Shown piece by piece: positions 57,274 through 64,000 of a stretch of 64,000 nt of DNA. Position numbers and translations under genes: made by a program. The first letter of the stretch is position 1. Each line of letters opens with the position of its first letter. The notes under the pieces are model-generated. The model made no database searches and was not told the DNA's origin. It saw only the letters and a program-made list of their open reading frames with translations. This stretch comes from Sweltsa coloradensis. Lineage: Eukaryota > Arthropoda > Insecta > Plecoptera > Chloroperlidae. The stretch spans positions 161,380 to 225,379 of the forward strand of contig JAMZAV010000967.1 in the NCBI GenBank assembly GCA_024449915.1, given 5' to 3'.

Positions 57274-57861
57274 GGATGAGCGAAGCGAAGATTCCATTTC
57301 ACTACACCAGAGAAAAAAATCCGGAATGTTTTTTTTCTTTTTTTTTCTTTCTGTTTGTATTATTGTGTGTCTGTTAGCACGATTCCGGCTAAACCAATAC
57401 TCCAATTGCGAAGAAATTTGATGGAGACCTTCGAAATCTCTGAACCAAGAACTGCCACGTTTTTGAGCGCAATCGAAAAATTATTGGTCATGAAAATCAC
57501 ATTTTACGATTTTTTCGATTTTTTAAAAAATTCTTCGACTTATAACACCTACATGCTTTGTCCGAATGTAATGATTTTTTCACAGAACCTTAATTTTATA
57601 AATTAATATATTCGTGTAAAATTTGAGCGCAATCGAATAATTATTTCTTATGAAAATCGCGATTTTATGATTTTTTTTAAATTACGATTAATAAAAAAAT
57701 AAATTAAGTTATTTTTTTATTTTATTTGATTTAATTTTTAAAAAAAATCGACTTTGTTATGATTTTTTCACAGAACAACAAAAAATCCGCATAACACATG
57801 GCAGCTCAATGCACCAATTACGCTCATCCAACAATTTGGCGGGACTTAAGCGTTTTCCTAG
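57274..57861 (+). mobile_element. Hel-1 element, copy d
   Basis: Starts GGATGAGCGAAGCGAAG after a T run and ends GCGTTTTCCTAG before T. It has CACTACACCAGAGAAAAA, a T-rich slot (57330-57350), AGCACGATTCCGGC, CTTCGAAATCTCTGAACC, GAGCGCAATCG twice, GCAGCTCAATGCACC and CGCTCATCCAACAATTTGG. The AACGC half of the 3' stem is mutated. Otherwise close to copy a. Confidence 0.65.
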
Positions 57862-58831
57862 TTATTAATCATCTTGCAGATGCTAATAATCTTTAAAATT
57901 TACTCTTGGCTTAAAAAACAGAGACTTCTTTTTTGTTGCTATACTGTTCATAACCATCTCCTTTATCTTTGTGCATCCTTCGCCATATCAATGTCACATT
58001 GCCATTTTTTAAATATAGTTAGGGTCTTTGCATAATGGTACTGACGTGCTGTAGAAGACTCGGAATAATAAATAATTGAATAAATATTTTGTGTGTTGTA
58101 TTTTCTTCATTTTTAAAGCTCAATGTCACCTCTTGGGTGCAAGCAACACGATCACATAAGAGCCAAGTTTAGTTGCATAAGGTTATCGGATACCTCTACA
58201 GATAATCGTTCATAATAACACATTTACTCACTCTATTTACAGAAGCCTAGTTCAATAACAAGAACGCTTTTAACACCTCCATTTATGTTAGTAATACACA
58301 AATAATTATAGTGATTTGCCTTCGTCTTAATAAACTATCATCCTTGATTTACAAGTTCTCTTAGCAGATGTTAAATTGTATTTTTAATTCATTACTATGT
58401 AAAGAGACCACATTGTATTTTAGGTCATCCCATTTTCTACATTACGCATTTAAATAAATATAATTTGTTCATGGTCATTGAACGTTTTATTCGGTGTTTT
58501 GCCAACAACAAAGTTATGCAACAACCGGATAATTCTATTTTTATATTTGTGTAAAAGTTTAATTACATTAAAGGTCATAATTTAACACATCTGTGAGAGA
58601 ATATATTTACAAGTCTAATTTTTGGTAATTGAAACTGTTTGAGGAACCTTAACAGGTGAAGGTTAAACCGCATATTTAAATGTCTTACAGATTTTGACCC
58701 CCTTTGCCAATTCACGTATCACATTTATTTTCTTTTTGTTACCAGTACTTTTATTCTTAGTAGTGGTTACAGGTTACTGTAGGTTACTCATCAGTTTTAC
58801 ATGATGAGTACCTCAGGTAATTACCAAGTTT
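57862..58831. other. A+T-rich sequence, nothing recognised
   Basis: No repeat family or coding frame is seen. Confidence 0.4.
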
Positions 58832-58925
58832 GTGTTGCTCGGTGATTCAGGAGTTAGTGTTCCTGCTGCCAATGTAGAAGACCCCGGGTTCGAGTCCCGC
58901 TACATGCAGAAGATATTAATTATCT
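58832..58925 (+). mobile_element. S1 head, tRNA-Gly(GCC)-like
   Basis: TGTTGCTCGGTGATTCAGG, the arm CCTGCTGCCAATGTAGAAG with GCC in the anticodon position, and CCGGGTTCGAGTCCCGC. After about 58925 no S1 body is recognisable. Confidence 0.6.
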
Positions 58926-58984
58926 TCTTAAATTTACCTTTATATATCAATTATTGACTTGGTATTCAGGTTATCAAAAAGTCT

Positions 58985-59300
58985 GCAATTCAAGCGATTT
59001 TGTTTTGGTCACTTCCTTTCACAATATCACATTGATATAAAAACTTTGCACAGATGTGATGGTCATGTATACACAACCATGGAGGCATATATTTTCAAAT
59101 ATTCACAAACATTTCTGAATACATTATATTGATTTTTAGGATTTTGGATTTTTGTAAAAATCTCAAAATTGTGGTATTTTGGAATTTATTTGTGGCTAAT
59201 CCCCTATTAAGTTTAGTAATATTTAACCATAGAAGAGTGACCATATCCTTGCTTACAGCCGCGCACAATTGCATATTAATCAGATGACAGCTTTAAACTT
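58985..59300 (-). repeat. J repeat, minus copy
   Basis: The reverse complement aligns to 43600-43905, with AGCTGTCATCTGATTAATATG, GCAAGGATATGGTCACTC, CACAAATAAATTCC and TTTTTACAAAAATCCAAAAT. Unknown class, no coding frame. Confidence 0.55.
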
Positions 59301-60390
59301 TAAAAAGTTACAAATAGGCATAGAAGACTCTTATTTAGTTATTAACGAGATACTAATATCTTCATGAAATTATTTACAAAGATGGAGCAAAAATCAAGAA
59401 TTTCATATCTATGCGTCGACTACGCAGCCTTTAATCTCACATTTCACGAATGAAAATGCGTCATGTCACACATAACAACATTGCAAGAACTAACAATATA
59501 TCTTCCCATATAACAATGACAACGTAATACCGAGACATCTCAAGTATGCGCCCATTACACAAGAATACAATAATTAAATGCATATTAGATCTACAAATTC
59601 ACGTCCAGTTAACCTTGGGGAATTTACTTTCGCAACTGTCAATTGGTACGCGTGCCAAATCTCCCACGCAATTGCGCGACACAAGTGTTGCCAACCTTGT
59701 TGATTATTACTTGTAGCTTTCATGGGAGACTGGCCTGCACGCATGGGTGTCTCGCGCATTAAGTGTAGGTGGCGCTCAATTCTGACTTAGTTACACACTC
59801 ACCTTCAAAACTTTAAGATTAACGTTTTAAATTCAGTAAAAGAATGTGGTAATATGACAAAGTGTTGACCGCAAATGATTTTATTAGGTCAAGTTGTGCG
59901 CAAAAGATTGTGCTAAATAATTTGTCAGCTGTAAATCAAGTTTGTATAATATCTGTCTATTGCAAAAACGAAACGAGATTATTTATTTAATAATAATACC
60001 ATACAATGCGATTCCATCATTGCAAATTAATCTACTAATATTAAGTATGACCCTCTTGAGGCGACTAATTATAAAGGCTTATATATGATTAAACGTTTGA
60101 TAATTAAGGATCAAAATTAAACGCCCAATAAACCAAGACAAGCGCGAAATAACGTGTTGTTTCCCCTTTCAACCTTGTTATCAACACTTTTTTTTTTTTT
60201 TAAGAGACAATACATTTTTTGTGAGCAGAAAGAGTTCAAAGAGATAAGTATCGTTCATATATATATATATATATAGGCTACTTTGTAATCGTTAGTCTGA
60301 TATAAAATGTTCACATTTTGTCCTGATATGGAATTTTCTTTTGCATTTAATTAACTCGGAATGGGGAATACAGTATGACCCAGGATAATC
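59301..60390. other. A+T-rich sequence, nothing recognised
   Basis: (AT)n at 60257-60275. The frame at 59574-59759 (-) has no motif. Confidence 0.4.
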
Positions 60391-60830
60391 TGTGTGTGGC
60401 CTGTTGGTATTCAGCGTATCTGCTTCCAATACAGAAGGTCCAGGGTTGGATTCCCGTCAAAGTCTGAAGTTTTAAACTTCTGATTTGGACTTAAGTCCAT
60501 CAGTTCTTGTCTTGTCTTGTCAGGAGTTTGTAAACGGTGACTTTGGAGCCGTCCTAGCAACGAAGCACATAATAAATTCAAAGTTGTTCTGAATCGGCCT
60601 TGTTGATTCTGGCGTTGATCCGCGTGTGTTCGCACTGTCCATACCACTGATTGCTATATTTCCTATTAAAAATATCGATCTTTGGTTGGTTATCGCTCAC
60701 TCGTCGATTGCGTCGGGGCCTACAGGGTTGGCTTGGTCGCTTTGATTTACTGTCCCCCACTGAAAATCAGTGATATAACTTGAGTGTTTATTTATAACAG
60801 TTAATATATATTTATAGTTAATTATTATTT
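60391..60830 (+). mobile_element. S1 SINE, best full-length copy
   Basis: The head (60394-60460) has GTGGCCTGTTGGTATTCAG, the arm CTGCTTCCAATACAG (TCC in the anticodon position) and CAGGGTTGGATTCCCG. The body follows with AACTTCTGATTTGGACTT, GGAGCCGTCCTAGCAACG, GTTGATTCTGGCGTTG, CATACCACTGATTGC, GATTGCGTCGGGGCC and GGCTTGGTCGCTTTG, then CCCCCACTGAAAATCAG and the hairpin. Total length is near 400 bp. It and 12148-12510 are the least diverged S1 copies here. The antisense strand is open at 60411-60647. Confidence 0.85.
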
Positions 60831-60880
60831 ATTTAACGTAAATCATATTCAGTTATAAGAATTATTAAGAATCAAAAGAG
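60831..60880 (-). mobile_element. L1x terminal fragment
   Basis: TTATTTATTTAACGTAAAT followed by CATATTCAGTTATAAG is the inverted L1x terminus (compare 6590-6625). Only the last ~50 bp are present. Confidence 0.5.
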
Positions 60881-61409
60881 AATATTTTTGAATTTCTAAA
60901 CACGAATACCTCCAACCCCTATAGGATTTTCCCACGAATGCCAACGTTGCACGTACGTGCTACACTCAATTGTTATTACACGTGTGCTGTGTATGCACAA
61001 TCTCAATCAGGATCTGGGATATAATTTGGGTTAAAACATTTTTCATCTGTTTGTCGTAAAGAAAAGGAAACAGGAAAACATTAAACACCCATTTCTAAAC
61101 ATTACCCTGCTACCTCGATACGCAATGTGGGTGCTCTGTTTCTGCGCCGGGGTGTTCAGCTATCTCGAGTCGCCCGCGGCTGGATCTGTCCAGCACTGGC
61201 CTTTTTTTATTGTGTGGGTTCATCCCACTTTCCTTTGGGGTACGTTCATCTTCATTCATATTATATCACCTGTTTAGTTCATCGTTTTGATTACACTAGT
61301 GCATTTAAGAGACGAGGGAGCACAGCGACTGAATTTTACAATTCAATGCAAACAGCGCTTATTCTGTCCTTCTATGTGTATGTACATAAAAAATCGTCTG
61401 AACGGTGAA
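60881..61409. other. Unclassified, locally G+C-richer
   Basis: 61120-61210 is richer in G+C (GCGCCGGGGTG, CGCCCGCGGCTGG). The 93-codon frame 61127-61408 (+) spans it without a recognisable motif. The end leads into the K repeat, so it may be the start of the same composite. Confidence 0.3.
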
Positions 61410-61540
61410 ACAGATTGAGCTGTAATTTTAAACAGACATAGGGTACGAGTTTACTGAGAACTGCTAACAAAATCAGCAACATCCGTTGTGATTTAAACCT
61501 ACAAGAAATAATAAATTGAAAAACAGACTTAAAACGTTTA
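61410..61540 (+). repeat. K repeat, copy 2
   Basis: GAGCTGTAATTTTAAACAG, GAGTTTACTGAGAACTGC, ACATCCGTTGTGATTTAAACC and TACAAGAAATAATAA, as at 50820-50935. Confidence 0.65.
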
Positions 61541-61589
61541 GGATTCAATTAAACGACAATGGTTTTGATTGGAGAAATCTTTTTTTATT

Positions 61590-61854
61590 TGTCAGCCGAA
61601 GAAAATTGCATGCAGTGACCAAGGAGTATCGAATTTTGCAAGCTCAAGGTTCCCCCAAATTCCGCTGGGAGATTGAGTAAATCTTGCAATCTTTACACTT
61701 ATTTTGTACTGGCTATGTTTTCCATAGTATTGTATCATTCCAAAACATGTCCTATAATTTTTTAATACAGCCCAGAAATTACAAATCTTTCCCAACCAGG
61801 TTTAGTACCCGGGTCTCCCACATTCCGGGTATAAGGGTGCCTTAGCCAATTAGA
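61590..61854 (-). mobile_element. S3 unit plus adjoining conserved segment
   Basis: On the minus strand: CTAATTGGCTAAGGCACCC, ACCCGGAATGTGGGAGACC, the B box decayed to GGTACTAAACC, then TTTGTAATTTCTGGGCTG. The flank carries CAGTGACCAAGGAGTATCG and CTCAAGGTTCCCCCAAATTC as at 51.05 kb. Confidence 0.65.
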
Positions 61855-62264
61855 CTAGGAAAGTGATACAGTCTTTGTTAGACGAGTGAGCGAGTCATGT
61901 GTTAAGTACCCGGGAACATTAGGTATAAATTATAGGGTGTTGAGTCTAGGTTGGTAATCATTATCACCATCATTTTTCACAATAACCTCTCTGAAAGCCC
62001 CCTCCTGCAAACCACCTGGTCTCATTGGGGGCTAAAACTAACATTTGTAATATGTATTTGAACTTAAATACTAGACATGAACTGAACTGAGAAGGGTGCG
62101 TCAACTGTACGACCATAATATGCCACTATAGCCTATGATAGGCTAGAGAGGAAAGACCCATGCTGACTTGATCCAGCCTTAGGTATATGAGGATGTAAGG
62201 AAATGTTACAAGGTACTCAACACATGGCTCACACACTCGTCTAACAACGACCGTGGAGTTTTCA
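61855..62264. mobile_element. T1 element, copy 2, with extra internal sequence
   Basis: The left end CTAGGAAAGTGATACAGTC, TTTGTTAGACGAGTGAGCG, CATGTGTTAAGTACCCGG is mirrored by TACTCAACACATGGCTC, CTCGTCTAACAACGACC near 62216-62264. It is about 150 bp longer than the copy at 51283. Shared inner blocks include ACTGTACGACCATAATA and GCCTATGATAGGC. Confidence 0.65.
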
Positions 62265-62835
62265 AACGAGGAGCGACGACTGAGTGTCTCCATTCAACTC
62301 AAAGGGGATCTCATTTGTGTTTCTGTCTGTCTTCTGTCGTCGAAAATCAGCCAACCGCTGAACGATGCGCTGAAATTTTAAAAGCCCTCCGGTACGAGTT
62401 ACTAGAACTGTACCAAATCGCTTGATCCATTGCGATTTAGCCTACAATAATAAAAATGTTGATTTGATAATATCATGGCATTTTTTGTCGGGCATTTAGA
62501 GAGGTTGATCGGCTGCATGCCTAGTGGTAACCAGTTTAGCTACCCACGGATGGATGGGGTTCCCCACCCCTACCCGTCAGTCCTAACTTTTATATTTTTA
62601 CACCCACATATATTTTGGGGTTAAATGGGAAATAAAATTAGGTGATTTTGTTTTTCTGGAAATTGGTTAATGTTTCACGCTAATACGTTTTGAATACGAT
62701 TCGCATTTTGAATGTTCAATTTAAATAATTATGCGGCAAGCAGAGTGAGTCCTGTAGGTGACCAGACGTCCGGTTTAGAAGTCAAACACTTGGCTAACTC
62801 ACTCGTTTAAACAACGACTTTGGCGTTTTCCCTAG
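62255..62835. mobile_element. Third T1 end with a K-like interior
   Basis: The right end (62790-62835) reads TTGGCTAACTCACTCG, AACAACGACTTTGGCG and TTTTCCCTAG, a good T1 terminus. The left part starts near GGAGTTTTCAAACGAGG, directly where copy 2 ends, and K-like sequence (CTGAAATTTTAAAAGCCC, CCATTGCGATTTAGCC) lies at 62365-62450. No tRNA-like unit separates K from the terminus here. Confidence 0.45.
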
Positions 62836-62924
62836 TCTAGTTAATATTATAAGTGATGCCCAATTTGATTTGATCGTAAACAATAATCTTATTAAGAACT
62901 TAGACAGCAGTTTAGCCGAGGTCG

Positions 62925-63285
62925 TTTAACCGGTTCGGGCGTGGTCAGGGGTAGAGTGGTGACTGGTCTACCCTGAAACTCAGATATACAGCTGGTTAGA
63001 GCAGATGGAGGGTTCGATAGCTAGTGTAACGGCTTCGTTCTCCTCGACGTCTGCTCGGCAGTCCGGGTTAGTGTAGGAACCTATATGACTGTCAAAGTTA
63101 CACCGTCCTTTTGGATGGGACGTGAAGCCGTTGGTCCCCTTGGTCCTTATCGAAAGGAGAAGGCTACGTGCCGGTATCGGGTAATTACCCTCCTCCCTTC
63201 TGTTTACACTTCATCCTCATCTATCACCACTCATCGTCTCGAATAGCCAAAGTGCATTAATATGAGACGTTAAGCAATATCCAAT
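62925..63285 (+). mobile_element. S4 SINE, long copy
   Basis: A tRNA-like segment (CAGCTGGTTAGAGCAGATGG, then GGGTTCGATAGC) at 62990-63025 is followed by CGGCAGTCCGGGTTAGTG, ATGACTGTCAAAGTTACACC, TTGGATGGGACGTGAAGCCG, CTACGTGCCGGTATCGGG, CTATCACCACTCATCGTCTC and GCATTAATATGAGACGTTAAG. Agrees with 45425-45665 from 63048 on. Confidence 0.7.
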
Positions 63286-64000
63286 CTTATTAAGAACTTG
63301 TTGGTGCCTTCTCTATCGACTCAGCCTAGACTGTTGTAGAAGCTAGTTCAAGGTCTCATCACAGCAGCAGCATCAGTAGACTCATATACTTGCAATAACT
63401 GTAGGGATCTGCTTGACCGACTACTTGCATCAGCAGCGCTCAAAGCGTCGAGAGTGAAATCTTTCCTCTTGGCAGTTCATTCTTTGGCTGATAGAGCTCA
63501 GTTAGAGAGTAACCAAATGTTTACTTTCTTAACGCAGTCCGCGGTGGCGTAGGTCAGGAAAATATGAAACCAGCAAGACTTAGGTACGTAATGTCTATAA
63601 CACTAGTCTCGCACTAAGAGAGGGCTTTAGCCCCCCTGAGTGTAACGAGGGTATCGAGACGGTGTAAAATTATAAAATCCTATGCCCTACTAGGGACTCG
63701 AACGCACGTCCCCAGGTGCCGACCAATGTCTGTATGTGGCACAACAACTATTTGAAAACCTGCATTTATGCGCTCGTGCCATCACTGACGTTCTCTGCCT
63801 ACATGGACGTTATATCATTTTTTAATTTTTGAAAAATATTATTCATTAAGATCATTTTTTAATTTGTGCAAAATATATTGATTCACTGATTTAAATTGGT
63901 CATACATGTGAATGAGCCAGCGTTACAGCCGCTGGAATATCAGAGATGATATAATGTGAATGAAGATGAACTTAGCCTAAGGGAAAGATGGGTTGATCCT
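63286..64000. other. Unclassified sequence with an inverted B-box-like site
   Basis: 63537-63555 (GTCCGCGGTGGCGTAGG) resembles the S4 head start. On the minus strand GTGCGTTCGAGTCCC (63693-63707) is a good B box, so a minus-strand tRNA-like unit may lie at 63690-63740. 63622-63640 forms a small GGGCTTTAGCCC hairpin. No coding frame is recognised. Confidence 0.3.

Noticed and set aside
63622..63640. GGGCTTTAGCCC hairpin as a terminator
   Set aside because: Bacterial-style terminators do not apply to this genome and no gene ends there.

Overview
The window is an A+T-rich stretch of a metazoan nuclear genome with no gene that can be called with confidence. No reading frame exceeds about 130 codons, none has a domain I recognise, and the longer ones lie in repeats or low-complexity sequence. 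The lack of operons, the dense tRNA-derived SINEs, the Helentron-like elements and the many short decayed repeats fit an invertebrate, most likely an arthropod such as an insect. That is inference from repeat style; I cannot name the species. The window could be intergenic or lie inside a large intron.

Working names used below. S1: SINE with a tRNA-Gly-like head, a body of about 300 bp and a TTTA-rich tail. S2: SINE with a tRNA-like head whose anticodon loop resembles CTCTGAA. S3: tRNA-like unit enclosed in an inverted repeat. S4: repeat carrying the GGATGGGACGTTAAGCCG motif and an ATCA-type tail. L1x: tail of a probable non-LTR element sharing its last ~35 nt with S1. Hel-1 and Hel-2: Helentron/HINE-like elements starting GGATGAGCG and ending CTAG. 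T1: short element with ~65-bp terminal inverted repeats. F: short inverted-repeat element with C/G homopolymer ends. P: repeat starting near TCTGTCCGTCCG. K and J: unclassified repeats. X: element with termini CATCCCAGCAAACAGAA.

Layout. 1-10 kb: mostly unique-looking A+T-rich DNA with an S1 tail, an L1x copy, two S2 copies and a possible SINE-derived exon near 7.6 kb. 10-15.6 kb: S1 and S2 copies, then a CT/GA-rich zone (14.3-15.6 kb) with paired CACGTG boxes, a TATA box and several F elements. 17-24 kb: F copies, a head-to-head pair of Hel-1 elements (18.15-19.74 kb), a long palindrome (19.74-20.34 kb) and its decayed tandem relative, then an S3 unit. 24-37 kb: P, S1, S3, Hel-2, S2 and Hel-1 copies separated by long featureless blocks. 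37-48 kb: Hel-2, P, S1, J, S2 and S4 copies and a 104-bp hairpin (47.85 kb). 49-53 kb: L1x, an X element that may span 2.4 kb, a K/S3/T1 composite, a tRNA-Ser-like unit and a 35-bp minisatellite. 53-64 kb: P, S2, Hel-2, S4, Hel-1, J and S1 copies, the second K/S3/T1 composite, a third T1 end and a long S4.

No pathway can be reconstructed. The relations that can be read are between mobile elements. S1 probably borrows the reverse transcriptase of the element that made the L1x tails. Hel-1, Hel-2 and T1 share a terminal sequence. Two copies of the K/S3/T1 composite show that this arrangement moved or was duplicated as a unit.
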